The notes under the pieces were generated by a model. It had not been told where the DNA came from. It made no database searches and saw nothing but the letters and a program-made list of their open reading frames with translations. Shown piece by piece: positions 9,618 to 18,005 of a stretch of DNA of 64,000 bases. How positions within the stretch are numbered: the first letter of the stretch is position 1; every line of letters starts with the position of its first letter. Source of the stretch: CBFGRV01 sp965651265 (GTDB lineage Bacteria; Bacteroidota; Rhodothermia; Rhodothermales; VXPQ01); NCBI GenBank assembly GCA_965651265.1, contig CBFGRV010000007.1:29697-93696 (forward strand), written 5' to 3'. The position numbers were made by a program, and so were the translations under genes.

Positions 9618-9996
9618 TGTCCGGCGTGGCGGCCGTCGAATCCGGAAGGGTCAGGATGAGATCGAGCGCGGAGCTTTGAAGTCCCTCGGTGTCACTCGCT
9701 ACACAGCGCGATCCTACGCGTTCGCCCGTCATCGACAGTGGAAAGGATACGGTGATGTCAACGGGTGACGCGCCCTGGTAGGACAAATCGCCCGTGCAGT
9801 CCACGCCGTCGAGATTCCCGTCGGCATCTACGGCCGTGACGAGCAGGCGGACCTCGAAATCTTCGGATACGTCGGCGACGAACATCTGCGCGACAGCAAT
9901 GCGCGGAGGCCGGTTGTCGGGATCCGAAAAGTAGTCGCAGGCGCCAAGCAGCATGGCGACGACGAGGGTCGGAATGACGGGCAAGGCAAAACGCAT
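9607..9996 (-). CDS. small lipoprotein, hypothetical
   Basis: The 129-residue product starts with a signal peptide and a clear lipobox (LLGAC near residue 20) followed by DYFSDPDN. The rest is beta-rich and looks like one immunoglobulin-like domain (about residues 35-115), with paired cysteines that could form a disulfide. It probably sits on the periplasmic or outer-membrane surface. An upstream ATG at 10038 would add 14 residues in front of the signal and is rejected. It starts just downstream of the amidase gene stop on the same strand (overlap not needed with this start), so the pair may be co-transcribed. No function can be assigned. Confidence 0.7.
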   Translation of the reverse strand: MRFALPVIPTLVVAMLLGACDYFSDPDNRPPRIAVAQMFVADVSEDFEVRLLVTAVDADGNLDGVDCTGDLSYQGASPVDITVSFPLSMTGERVGSRCVASDTEGLQSSALDLILTLPDSTAATPDTTN

Positions 9997-10009
9997 CGAT
10001 CGAGAACAA

Positions 10010-10546
10010 CTAATTGGGTTCGGACACGCCGCGAGCAATCGCCTCGGCCAACGCCTGCTGATTCGAATCGTCGGCCAAAAACTCGAGCTGTCTGGGATGG
10101 GTCAGGAACTCACACTCTACGAGCACGGCCGGCATATTCGTCAAACGCAGAACGGCGAAATTCGCCTCTTTGATGCCCCGGTTCTTGTGATCCGGAAAGG
10201 TCTGAAGCATCTGATCAAGAATTCGGCGCGCGAAGCGTTGCCCCTGAGCCGATCCCGTGAAATGAAAGACTTCCATGCCTTCAGCTGAGACGTTCGCGGC
10301 GGCATTGGCGTGAATACTGATGAACAGTTGGGCGCCATGCATGTTCGCGAATCGCGCTCGAGCGCCAAGGCTGAAGGTGCGATCCGATCGGCGCACCATC
10401 AAAACCTCATGTCCGCGCCGGATGAGCTCCGGCTCCAGTTTGAGGGCAAGCTGGAGGTTGAAATCCTTTTCCTTGAGCGTGAAAGGTGTGCGTCCGATAG
10501 CTCCCGGGTCGGTTCCGCCGTGGCCGGCATCAACGCAGATTCTCAT
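10010..10546 (-). CDS. N-acetylmuramoyl-L-alanine amidase (amidase_3 family)
   Basis: The 178-residue protein is a minimal amidase_3 zinc hydrolase that cleaves the bond between MurNAc and the stem peptide. It shows DAGHGG at residues 6-11 (first zinc histidine), a glutamate around residue 25 (LKEKDFN), SIHAN (second zinc histidine) and VECEFL (catalytic glutamate). Unlike cell-division amidases it has no signal peptide and no AMIN or SPOR domain, because the catalytic fold starts at residue 1. Either it acts in the cytoplasm on recycled wall fragments, is exported by another route, or its start was missed. No upstream in-frame extension with a hydrophobic signal is visible on reading. Confidence 0.9.
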   Translation of the reverse strand: MRICVDAGHGGTDPGAIGRTPFTLKEKDFNLQLALKLEPELIRRGHEVLMVRRSDRTFSLGARARFANMHGAQLFISIHANAAANVSAEGMEVFHFTGSAQGQRFARRILDQMLQTFPDHKNRGIKEANFAVLRLTNMPAVLVECEFLTHPRQLEFLADDSNQQALAEAIARGVSEPN

Positions 10547-10730
10547 GGGATCACCTCCGCTCTGGAGAATTTTCGTGGGCGCGCGACCGGCGCCGTCAAC
10601 CTAGGATACACCGAAATCCGTTTATGTGCGCAGCGGACTTCCGCTGCTCGAACCGTTGACGATCCTCGACGTATTTTCCGCGAAAGGCGCTCCCGTTCAC
10701 CATCCATCTAACTTACATCATCTCACTCCG

Positions 10731-11150
10731 ATGAAGTCTGCTGTAGCCTCACTTGCCCTGCTCGGTGCATCTCTTCTTCTGGTTGGATGTGGAAGTACGA
10801 GTGCCTTCCATGCCGCGAATCTGACCGAAGTCCAGCTTGCCGGCGACAACTTCGAGATCGTTGCCACCGACGTGACCGGTACGGCGACGGCCGGGTACAT
10901 CCTCGGCGTCAGCGGCGGATACGGGGGTGGGGTGAGCACCTTCGCCGTCGCCCGCGTTTCAGGCTCCGGGATGCTCTACGGCGAGGCCGTGGCAGACCTC
11001 TGGCGCAACTTCGAGGCGGAGCACGGACCGGTGGCGGGTCGCAACCTGGCCCTCGTCAATGTCCGGTACGACACGGATGCGCTCAATCTGATCATCTACA
11101 CGCAGCCGACCGTGCACGTGCGCGCCGACGTCGTGGAGTTCGCCGATTGA
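10731..11150 (+). CDS. small lipoprotein (DUF6567-like)
   Basis: The 139-residue product has a signal peptide ending in the lipobox LLVGC at residues 17-21, and then a beta-rich domain with a GVSGGYGGG glycine stretch that resembles the DUF6567 lipoproteins of Bacteroidota. Family assignment is from memory and moderate. The ATG at 10731 places the signal at the N-terminus; an in-frame upstream start at 10626 would put 35 unrelated residues before it. It is divergent from the amidase, sharing the 184-base region 10547-10730 as a likely promoter area. No role is known for the family. Confidence 0.72.
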   Translation: MKSAVASLALLGASLLLVGCGSTSAFHAANLTEVQLAGDNFEIVATDVTGTATAGYILGVSGGYGGGVSTFAVARVSGSGMLYGEAVADLWRNFEAEHGPVAGRNLALVNVRYDTDALNLIIYTQPTVHVRADVVEFAD

Positions 11151-11181
11151 TTCGCCGCCTGCCAATCAGTTGAGATGCCCA

Positions 11182-12060
11182 TCAGTGTAGGAGGATGAGC
11201 GGGGCATGCACCCGCGGGACGCCTCCGGTCTCGAGGATCAGGATGTAGCCGCCCGACGCGATCGCGCTAAAGTCCAGATCGGCGCGATGTACGCCGGCCG
11301 CCCGGAGTCCAAGCTCGAAGGTGCGAACGCGGCGACCCGCTCCATCATACAGGTGGATGACGATCTCGTCCGGAGCGGTCATCTCGAACGAGAGGTTTAC
11401 CCTCTCACCTGCCGGATTCGGGTAGGCTTCCAGCTTGAATTCTCGCACGGTGAGTTCCGGAGGATCGGCGGAAACCGGCTCCATGGCCTCGTGTAGCTCC
11501 CGGTAGTCGCCGCCGCCGTCATAGGCCCGGATGATGCCAGTCCCGCGCATAAACGTATAGGAATTCTCGTCGTCGAGCGCATTCGGCATGTCGAAGCGAA
11601 GCGTGATCGTTTGCTCGAACGTGCCGGCACTCACCTCGACGACATCGTCGAGCGTCGTGGTGACTACGTAAGGCTCCAGACCCTCCAGATCGACCTCGTA
11701 TGTCTCGCTGGCGGCCAGCGTGAAGTCGAACAACAGCATATCCTCCCCACCCAGTCGAGCGTAGATGTTGCCGTCGTCAGCCGTGCGAATCGTGTCAGCG
11801 AGCGGGAAGGGATACGCTCCTGTGAAGTAGACGGTATCGTTGACGATGACTCGCTCGGGGCTGAACACGTAGGGACCGAGCGTGTCGGGAGGCTCAAAGG
11901 GTGGATCCAACACTTTGATATACCGCCAGACGTAGCCGTCATTCAGCGGGAAATAGCTCGAATCCGGAGTAACAATCCCTTGGGCGAGCGAGGTCGACGC
12001 AAAGACGAGGTGGACGAAGGCCGAGTACGCCAGCCACCTTATCAAGGTTGAGCCAGGCAT
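11182..12060 (-). CDS. secreted protein with type IX secretion C-terminal sorting domain
   Basis: The 292-residue product has a Sec signal peptide (cleavage near STSLAQG), a beta-rich body of about 190 residues without a recognisable enzyme motif, and a C-terminal T9SS type A domain. The sorting domain begins at EAYPNPAGERV, continues with IHLYDGAGRRV and ends in a GGYILILETG strand. Such domains direct cargo through the type IX translocon and onto the cell surface in Bacteroidota relatives. This is a direct indicator of the lineage and implies that sov/porV-type genes exist elsewhere in the genome. It lies directly upstream of nothing in the same direction except the MDR pair, 8 bases away, with which it may share a transcript. 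Confidence 0.88.
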   Translation of the reverse strand: MPGSTLIRWLAYSAFVHLVFASTSLAQGIVTPDSSYFPLNDGYVWRYIKVLDPPFEPPDTLGPYVFSPERVIVNDTVYFTGAYPFPLADTIRTADDGNIYARLGGEDMLLFDFTLAASETYEVDLEGLEPYVVTTTLDDVVEVSAGTFEQTITLRFDMPNALDDENSYTFMRGTGIIRAYDGGGDYRELHEAMEPVSADPPELTVREFKLEAYPNPAGERVNLSFEMTAPDEIVIHLYDGAGRRVRTFELGLRAAGVHRADLDFSAIASGGYILILETGGVPRVHAPLILLH

Positions 12061-12068
12061 GATGTCTC

Positions 12069-13037
12069 TCAGGAAAGAGTGATGACGACCTTTCCTTGGG
12101 TATGCTCGTGTTCTAGCCGGTCGTATGCCTTTCGGATGTCATCGAGCGGCCACGTAGAATCAATAACGGGATTGATCTCGCCAGATTCAACGAGCTTGCT
12201 CAACTGCTGCATCAACTCTCCGTCCGCCCGGCTGGCAATAAACCGGAGGCGGCGTCCGCTTGCTAATTGAGAAATGGCTGCACGCAAAATCAGCGAAGGA
12301 GAAAAACCGGTCGATGTATAAACGCCATTCGGAGTAAGCAACCGCAGCAAATTCGAAGGTGGACGATCGTTGACGGTATCGAAGATGATGTCGAAGCGAT
12401 CGTCCAGGTGCTCCAGCTCGTTCTTTTCGTAGTCGAGCGTGCGGACGGCCCCGAGGCTTTGGACCAGATCGGCATCTGCTCCCCGACAGACGCCGACGAC
12501 CTCGGCGCCGCGAGCGCGGCCGATCTGCACGGCCATCGATCCGACCCCCCCTGCGGCGCCTATCACCAGCAAACGATGTCCGGATCGCAGGCCGGCCTCA
12601 TCCAAGCCCTGGATCGCCGTCATCCCGGTCAGTGGGAGTGCCGCCGCTTCTTGGTAGGACAATCGGCGGGGTATTCGATCGATTACGTCGGCATCGATGC
12701 GGGCCAACTCCGCGTGCGTCCCGCCCGTCCTTGACTCTATTCGCCCGTAGACACGGTCACCTACCTCCCATCCCGACGCCCCCTCGCCGAGCTTCACGAC
12801 GTCGCCGGCGAGGTCGAATCCGAGGACTGCCGGAAACCGCAGCCGCATGAACAGCCGCAGGTCTCCGTTTCGCAGGCTATAGTCGAGCGGGTTCAGTGAC
12901 GCGGCTCGTACGCGAACGAGCACTTGTCCGGGCCGCGGTTCGGGATCCGGGAGCTCGACGAGCTCAATCACGCCGGATGGACCGTAGCGCATGGCGGCAG
13001 CGGCTAACATGGCGTCGGTATCTTGTTCTGCGAGCAT
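12069..13037 (-). CDS. NAD(P)-dependent quinone-oxidoreductase-like dehydrogenase (MDR superfamily)
   Basis: The 322-residue protein is a medium-chain dehydrogenase/reductase without the zinc-binding cysteines, of the quinone oxidoreductase type. Visible are the GroES-like N-terminal part (VRAASLNPLDYSLRNG), PAVLGFDLAGDV, and the nucleotide-binding IGAAGGVGSMAVQ. It probably reduces quinones or activated alkenes using NADPH. Its ATG at 13037 overlaps the stop of the upstream reductase gene in a TGATG, a typical arrangement for translational coupling; a TTG three bases earlier is less likely. A pair of small reductases suggests a detoxification or redox-stress unit. Confidence 0.9.
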   Translation of the reverse strand: MLAEQDTDAMLAAAAMRYGPSGVIELVELPDPEPRPGQVLVRVRAASLNPLDYSLRNGDLRLFMRLRFPAVLGFDLAGDVVKLGEGASGWEVGDRVYGRIESRTGGTHAELARIDADVIDRIPRRLSYQEAAALPLTGMTAIQGLDEAGLRSGHRLLVIGAAGGVGSMAVQIGRARGAEVVGVCRGADADLVQSLGAVRTLDYEKNELEHLDDRFDIIFDTVNDRPPSNLLRLLTPNGVYTSTGFSPSLILRAAISQLASGRRLRFIASRADGELMQQLSKLVESGEINPVIDSTWPLDDIRKAYDRLEHEHTQGKVVITLS

Positions 13038-13594
13038 CAATGGGGGCGCGGCACGTCGTACGTCAGATACACGAAAATGCCTCCTATAGACCTGACCTCG
13101 CGAAGCCTGAGCGGCGGGATGGCGATTCTGCGTGGCAATAGTGGAGCGCCCGACCCGAGCGTCACGGGGGCGATGGTCAGGATGATCTCATCGAGCAGCC
13201 CTGCATCATAAAATTGCCCCACCAAATCGCCGCCCCCGATAAGCCAGACATCTTTGCCTCTTGCCGCATCGACCATTTCAGCGTGCACCTGCGCGACGTC
13301 CCACCGCACGAAGCGCACGTCGGCACCCTGCACGCGGGGCTGCTCGCGGCTGCTAAACACCCAGACCGGGAAGTCGAAAGACCATTTCTCCGGATGCTCC
13401 AGCAGCTTTTCGTGATCTAGAAGCCACCGATAGGTCGTTGATCCCATCGCGGCTGCCCCGATTCGGTTGATGAAGGTCGGGTACTCCTCCTCCAGCCCCT
13501 CGACATCATCGAACTGGAACAGCCAGTCGAGCGAATTCTTCGGATCGGCGATGAAGCCGTCGATGCTCGTAGCGGTGTAGTAAACGGTTTTCAT
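13037..13594 (-). CDS. dihydrofolate reductase family protein (RibD C-terminal-like)
   Basis: The 185-residue protein belongs to the DHFR/RibD C-terminal superfamily: it opens with YYTATSIDGFIAD, contains MGSTTYRWLL and the dinucleotide loop LIGGGDLVGQF, and ends with the usual strand pair. These small stand-alone members are NADPH-binding reductases of unknown substrate and are distinct from the essential folate enzyme. It is the first gene of a coupled pair with the quinone-oxidoreductase-like gene, with which it overlaps by one base at TGATG. No Shine-Dalgarno is present. Confidence 0.9.
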   Translation of the reverse strand: MKTVYYTATSIDGFIADPKNSLDWLFQFDDVEGLEEEYPTFINRIGAAAMGSTTYRWLLDHEKLLEHPEKWSFDFPVWVFSSREQPRVQGADVRFVRWDVAQVHAEMVDAARGKDVWLIGGGDLVGQFYDAGLLDEIILTIAPVTLGSGAPLLPRRIAIPPLRLREVRSIGGIFVYLTYDVPRPH

Positions 13595-13725
13595 CGCGAG
13601 GTGTTTTAGCCTACGAGACGTGTGCGATCACCGAATGTGCACGATGGAAGAACGTCGTCGGAGTCCTCAATATAATCATGACCACTGCTTACTCTGCAGT
13701 GACACGATGCCACCGGGAGTGAGGA

Positions 13726-15366
13726 ATGCAGGATGCGTTGACCAGAGGACGCGAAGCCTATGCGCGACGCGAGTGGTCCGAGGCGTACGACCTGCTCCTA
13801 CGGGTTGACGGTGAGGGTCTGTTGCAACCCGCCGACATGGTGAAATTGGCGCGTGCGGCGCATCTGGTGGGCATCGATGACGCGTGCGACGAGATGCTCG
13901 CCCGAGCCCACTCTGCATTTCTTGGGAATGGCGAGCTCGAGAAGGCTGCCGAAAGTGCCTTCTGGCTTGCCTTCCGGCTTTTGCAGGCGGGCGAGCATGC
14001 GCGCGGAAGCGGATGGCTGGCCCGGGCGCAGCGATTGGTGGATGAATCCGGAATCGACGGTCCTATATGCGGCTTCCTGTTGTTGCCCACCGTTCTTGAA
14101 GCGCTCTCAAAGGGGAACGCGGATGAGGCCTTCCAACATTCTACGCGAGCCTACGAAATTGGGCGGCGATTTGCCGATCCGGACCTAACGACGCTCGGGC
14201 GCCTGGGCCGGGGCCAGTCCCTCGTCCGAATGGGCCGCGTGTCTGAGGGGATCTCTTTGCTCGATGAGGTCATGGTGGGCGTCACGGCGGGCGAGGTGTC
14301 GCCGCTGATCGTCGGCATCGTGTATTGCGCGGTGATCGAGGCCTGCCACGAGGTGTTCGATCTGCGCCGCGCCCAGGAGTGGACGGAGGCCTTCACGCGA
14401 TGGTGCGCTGCGGAGCCCGACATCATGCCGTTTCGAGGAGAATGTCTGACCCGGCGCGCTGAAATTCTGCAGGTGCGCGGACACTGGGAGGATGCCATCG
14501 ACGAGGCTCGCCGGGCGGGCGACCACCTCACACGTCCGCCGGGGCAGCGTGCCGCGGGCGCCGCGTTCTACCGCCAGGCCGAGCTTTTAAGGCTCCGCGG
14601 GGAATTCGCTGCGGCCGAGAGAGCCTTCAGAGAAGCGGAGCGCTGGGGAAGAAGCCCCCAGCCCGGTGTCGCGCTCCTACGGCTCGACCAGGGCCAGACG
14701 CAGCTCGCCCGCGATACCATCCGCGGCGCCCTCCAATCAGCCCCGGATCGGCGAAAGCGGTCGACTCTTCTCGCGGCGTATGTCGAGATCCATCTGGCCG
14801 CGGGGGAGGTACAGGAGGCCGCCCGCGCGGCGGACGAGCTCGCCGAGATTGCCCAATCATTCGATGCTCCCTATCTGAGTGCCGTTGCCGGTCTCGCCCG
14901 AGGTTCCACGCTTTGTGCCGCGGCTCGCCACCAGGAGGCGTTGTCGGCGCTCCGCCCCGTGCTCACCACCTTTCGCGAGATGGGAGCTCCCTACGAGGCC
15001 GCCCGCACCCTCGTCGAGATCGCGCTCGCCTGCCGCGCCCTCGGCGACGAAGCTGCTTGCAAGTTGGAGTTGGAGGAAGCACGAGCTACGTTCGAGCGGC
15101 TGGAGGCTCGTCCGGACCTCGAGCGAATCGCAACTCTGGCCGGTCACAGTGCGCCGCCGGATGGCCTAACATCGCGCGAAGTGGAGGTCCTGGCCCTTGT
15201 AGCAACGGGGATGACCAATCGGGAGATCGCGGGGGAGCTGTTTATCAGCGAGAAGACGGTCGCGCGTCACCTCAGCAATATTTTCAACAAGCTCGGAATT
15301 TCGAGCCGGGCCGCCGCCACGGCCTACGCATACGAGCGTGGGCTGCATCGCAAGCCATCTACATAA
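13726..15366 (+). CDS. TPR-domain LuxR-family transcriptional regulator
   Basis: The 546-residue protein has about 470 residues of tetratricopeptide-like helical repeats followed by a LuxR-type helix-turn-helix (about residues 475-540) with the hallmark LTSREVEVLALVATGMTNREIA, SEKTVARHLSNIF and KLG. No receiver, ATPase or membrane segment is seen, so the TPR part is probably a protein- or ligand-binding sensor. It is preceded by a good Shine-Dalgarno (GGGAG at 13715-13719, six bases before the ATG), unlike most genes here. The flavin monooxygenase at 15504 follows in the same direction, 137 bases away; this regulator-monooxygenase pairing recurs in other bacteria in my memory and suggests that the first controls the second. 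Confidence 0.9.
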   Translation: MQDALTRGREAYARREWSEAYDLLLRVDGEGLLQPADMVKLARAAHLVGIDDACDEMLARAHSAFLGNGELEKAAESAFWLAFRLLQAGEHARGSGWLARAQRLVDESGIDGPICGFLLLPTVLEALSKGNADEAFQHSTRAYEIGRRFADPDLTTLGRLGRGQSLVRMGRVSEGISLLDEVMVGVTAGEVSPLIVGIVYCAVIEACHEVFDLRRAQEWTEAFTRWCAAEPDIMPFRGECLTRRAEILQVRGHWEDAIDEARRAGDHLTRPPGQRAAGAAFYRQAELLRLRGEFAAAERAFREAERWGRSPQPGVALLRLDQGQTQLARDTIRGALQSAPDRRKRSTLLAAYVEIHLAAGEVQEAARAADELAEIAQSFDAPYLSAVAGLARGSTLCAAARHQEALSALRPVLTTFREMGAPYEAARTLVEIALACRALGDEAACKLELEEARATFERLEARPDLERIATLAGHSAPPDGLTSREVEVLALVATGMTNREIAGELFISEKTVARHLSNIFNKLGISSRAAATAYAYERGLHRKPST

Positions 15367-15503
15367 TTCTACCCATTCGTCTCGGGCCCGCCGGTTTGCA
15401 CAATTCGCCGGATGCCGCGAGCCTTTGCCTTCCCCTATCCTTGGCTGGAGATAAGCCGAGATAGCATTGAATGGGATACTCCACGAAAGAGAGGGATGAT
15501 GTC

Positions 15504-16727
15504 ATGAAGGATAGAGTGGATACAGTCGCGGGCCCCATCGTCGCAAATGCGACTATCAGCATGCGGACCGCGAATAATGGACCTGGCGAGCTTCATTTAG
15601 CTCACGCACCTGAGAAAGCCGCGCCCGTCGAGCGGGTGGATACCCTGATCATTGGCGGCGGGCAGGCCGGACTTGCGATGGCCTACCAGCTCTCCAGGCT
15701 CGGCAGGCCCTACCTGGTCGTTGACGCCGGCGAACGCGTCGGAGACGTGTGGCGAAATCGCTGGGACTCCCTTCGGCTCTTCACGCCGGCCCGATACAAT
15801 GGCCTACCCGGCATGCCCTTTCCGGCCGACCCCGCCTACTTTGCGACGAAAGATGAGATGGCCGCCTTTCTCGAATGCTATGCCGAGCGGTTCGATCTTC
15901 GGGTTCGAAATGGCACGCGAATCGAAAAGCTGACCAGACGCGGCGATCATTTCGTGGCCATCTCCGACTCGGCACGATTCGAGGCCCAGAACGTCATCGT
16001 GGCTATGTCGAATTACCAGAAGCCTCGAGTGCCTGCGTTTGGGCGTGATCTGGATCCCTCGATCGTGCAGTTCCACTCGTTGGCATATCGAAGTCCGCGG
16101 CAGCTTCAGCAGGGCGATGTCCTTATCGTCGGCGCAGGCAATTCGGGATCCGAAATTGCGATCGAATTGGCGCGCCGCGGCTTTCGGACGTATATGTCGG
16201 GTAGGGATGTCGGCTCGCTTCCATTTCGCGTCGATGGTTTCGCTTCCCGTGTGGCTCTGGGGAGGCTAGTGCTGCGGTTCCTCTTTCACCGCGTGCTCAC
16301 GATCGATACGCCGATCGGCCGCAGGGCTCGCCCGCATATTCTCACGCATGGTGGGCCGCTCATTCGCGTTAAGCCGAAGGCGCTGGAAAAAGCTGGCGTC
16401 ACGCGTGTGGCGCGGGTCGCGGGCGCGCGAGACGGTCGACCGGTTTTGGAGGATGGTACCGTTCTGAACGTATCCAACGTCGTCTGGTGCACGGGCTTTG
16501 ATCCGGGCTTCCAGTGGATCGACCTGCCGATCTTCGAAAACAGCGGCTATCCTCGCCACCGGGCCGGAGTCGTCGATGAGGTACCAGGGTTATACTTCCT
16601 AGGCCTGCTGTTTCTCTATTCGCTCTCGTCCTCGATGGTGCATGGCGTCGAGCGTGATTCCGCCAGGATTGCGAAAGTGATCAACGAGCGGAGCGCGCAT
16701 CCGGCAAGAGTCTCGGCCGGCGGATAG
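15504..16727 (+). CDS. FAD/NAD(P)-dependent flavin monooxygenase
   Basis: The 407-residue protein (counted from 15504) is a class B flavoprotein monooxygenase-like enzyme. An N-terminal FAD Rossmann motif GGGQAGLAMAY (about residues 50-60), a DVWRNRWDSL segment of the CzcO/YUCCA type, a second dinucleotide-binding motif GAGNSGSEIA, and WCTGFDPGF near the C-terminus are all present. It would use FAD and NADPH to oxygenate a small organic substrate that is unknown here. The ATG at 15504 is favoured over 15471 because GAGGG at 15491-15495 lies at a good distance. About 45 unconserved residues precede the FAD motif. It probably belongs to the transcription unit of the LuxR gene. Confidence 0.9.
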   Translation: MKDRVDTVAGPIVANATISMRTANNGPGELHLAHAPEKAAPVERVDTLIIGGGQAGLAMAYQLSRLGRPYLVVDAGERVGDVWRNRWDSLRLFTPARYNGLPGMPFPADPAYFATKDEMAAFLECYAERFDLRVRNGTRIEKLTRRGDHFVAISDSARFEAQNVIVAMSNYQKPRVPAFGRDLDPSIVQFHSLAYRSPRQLQQGDVLIVGAGNSGSEIAIELARRGFRTYMSGRDVGSLPFRVDGFASRVALGRLVLRFLFHRVLTIDTPIGRRARPHILTHGGPLIRVKPKALEKAGVTRVARVAGARDGRPVLEDGTVLNVSNVVWCTGFDPGFQWIDLPIFENSGYPRHRAGVVDEVPGLYFLGLLFLYSLSSSMVHGVERDSARIAKVINERSAHPARVSAGG

Positions 16728-16788
16728 GCAGCGTTCATGTCGGCAGCGAGAGCCTCGCCCGAACGAGTAGCCCCCGGAGACCCGCGTG

Positions 16789-17412
16789 CTAATCCGCGGC
16801 CGCCTGGATCCGGAAAGCACAGCGGGCAACGCCGTTTCGCTCGCAGACCTCGTGCACCGGCACGCCGATGATCTCTGCTAGCAGGGCCTCGGCCAGACAA
16901 CACACCTCCGGGTGAACCACCACGGCCTCCGCCAGTGGACAGCTGTAACCCTGGATTCGGAGCCCATCCTCCGATCTCTGAAGCTCGGCGAGGCCGCCAA
17001 GGCTCTGCAAGACCGATACGGCATCCTCTACCTTCGCCTCCAGGTTACCGCCTTGTGATGGACGGCCGAGCTCGCGGCCTACCTCTCGCAGCATCTCCTT
17101 CATCTCCGCGGGAGGAAGGCGTCGATTTAGGACCGCCAAGATCTGATTCAACAGCATGTGGTAGGCCTTCGGGAAAAGCTGCTCGGCTTCGCGCGTCAGG
17201 GCGTAGAGCGTCTCCGGTTTTCTGACACCCGGCCTTTTTCCATCTTCCTGAACGAGGCCGTCGCGCTGCAGCGTCGTGAGATGGGCCCGAACGGCGTTGT
17301 CGGTGATGTCCAATGCCTCGGCCAGATCGTTGACGGATCGCCGCCCCTTTCGGAGCAACTTTACGACCTGCCCGCGTGTGGACGAAAAAAAGCGCTTACC
17401 CCACTGCTTCAT
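16789..17412 (-). CDS. SufR-like winged-helix regulator with a C-terminal cysteine cluster
   Basis: The 207-residue protein has an N-terminal winged helix (residues 1-75: QVVKLLRKG, SVNDLAEALDITDNAVRAHLTTLQRDGLV). Its C-terminal third has five cysteines: a C-X12-CC pair in the CPLAEAVVVHPEVCC stretch, then two more in VCERNGVARC. This resembles the Fe-S binding domain of SufR-type repressors that control iron-sulfur cluster genes. The exact spacing differs from the SufR consensus I remember, so the metal or cluster is uncertain. It is divergent from a DoxX-like gene across 176 bases, the likely operator region. A cysteine desulfurase lies at 41.6 kb, too far to link directly. Confidence 0.8.
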   Translation of the reverse strand: MKQWGKRFFSSTRGQVVKLLRKGRRSVNDLAEALDITDNAVRAHLTTLQRDGLVQEDGKRPGVRKPETLYALTREAEQLFPKAYHMLLNQILAVLNRRLPPAEMKEMLREVGRELGRPSQGGNLEAKVEDAVSVLQSLGGLAELQRSEDGLRIQGYSCPLAEAVVVHPEVCCLAEALLAEIIGVPVHEVCERNGVARCAFRIQAAAD

Positions 17413-17588
17413 CGAGACGCCAAGGTGTTGGAGATGCCGATGGTCAGGAAAGGTCCGGAAAAAAATGCGCGGAGGGTTAAGGTAACATTCTGGGATGCGA
17501 AAAGCAAAAAAGCCAAACTATATTTTGACTTAATGAGTTCATCGGCTAGATTGGACCAACCAGAACTCGACTATTCCGGTTTACAGCC

Positions 17589-18005
17589 ATGGAAACCACG
17601 GTTCGAAGTGAGACTCGCTCACAAGCAACCACGACAGCGGCGTCCCCGTACGCACAACAGGCGTATCGGATACTGAAGTTTGGGTTCACCGTTGCGCCCA
17701 TCATTGCAGGGCTAGACAAATTCCTCAACCTTCTCGTGGATTGGGAGCAGTATCTCGCTCCCTTTGTCGCCGCCATCATTCCCGCCGGCGTCTTCATGAT
17801 GATCGTCGGGGTGGTGGAAATCATCGCGGGGATCGGCGTAGCGCTAAAGCCGCGCATCTTTGCATACGTCGTGGCGGCGTGGTTGGTGGGCATTATCATC
17901 AATCTTCTGCTCATACCGGGCTACTATGACGTCGCGCTGCGCGATCTCGGGCTTGCACTCGGTGCTCTGGCCCTCGGCAGGTTGAGTCAGGACTTCGACC
18001 GCTGA
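17589..18005 (+). CDS. DoxX-like small membrane protein
   Basis: The 138-residue protein has four predicted membrane helices (about residues 28-48, 62-82, 90-110 and 115-132) and the family-like segment GFTVAPIIAGLDKF near the first helix. It resembles the four-helix DoxX-type membrane proteins of unknown activity, some of which have been linked to redox or thiosulfate handling. It is transcribed divergently from the cysteine-rich regulator, which makes it the prime candidate for that regulator's target. Its final bases overlap the end of the convergent methyltransferase gene by 19 bases. No Shine-Dalgarno is obvious. Confidence 0.75.
   Translation: METTVRSETRSQATTTAASPYAQQAYRILKFGFTVAPIIAGLDKFLNLLVDWEQYLAPFVAAIIPAGVFMMIVGVVEIIAGIGVALKPRIFAYVVAAWLVGIIINLLLIPGYYDVALRDLGLALGALALGRLSQDFDR

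Noticed and set aside
17519..17527. Bacteroidota-type promoter box (TAnnTTTG) before the DoxX-like gene
   Set aside because: The sequence TATATTTTG misses the consensus by one position and no partner box was found at the right distance.
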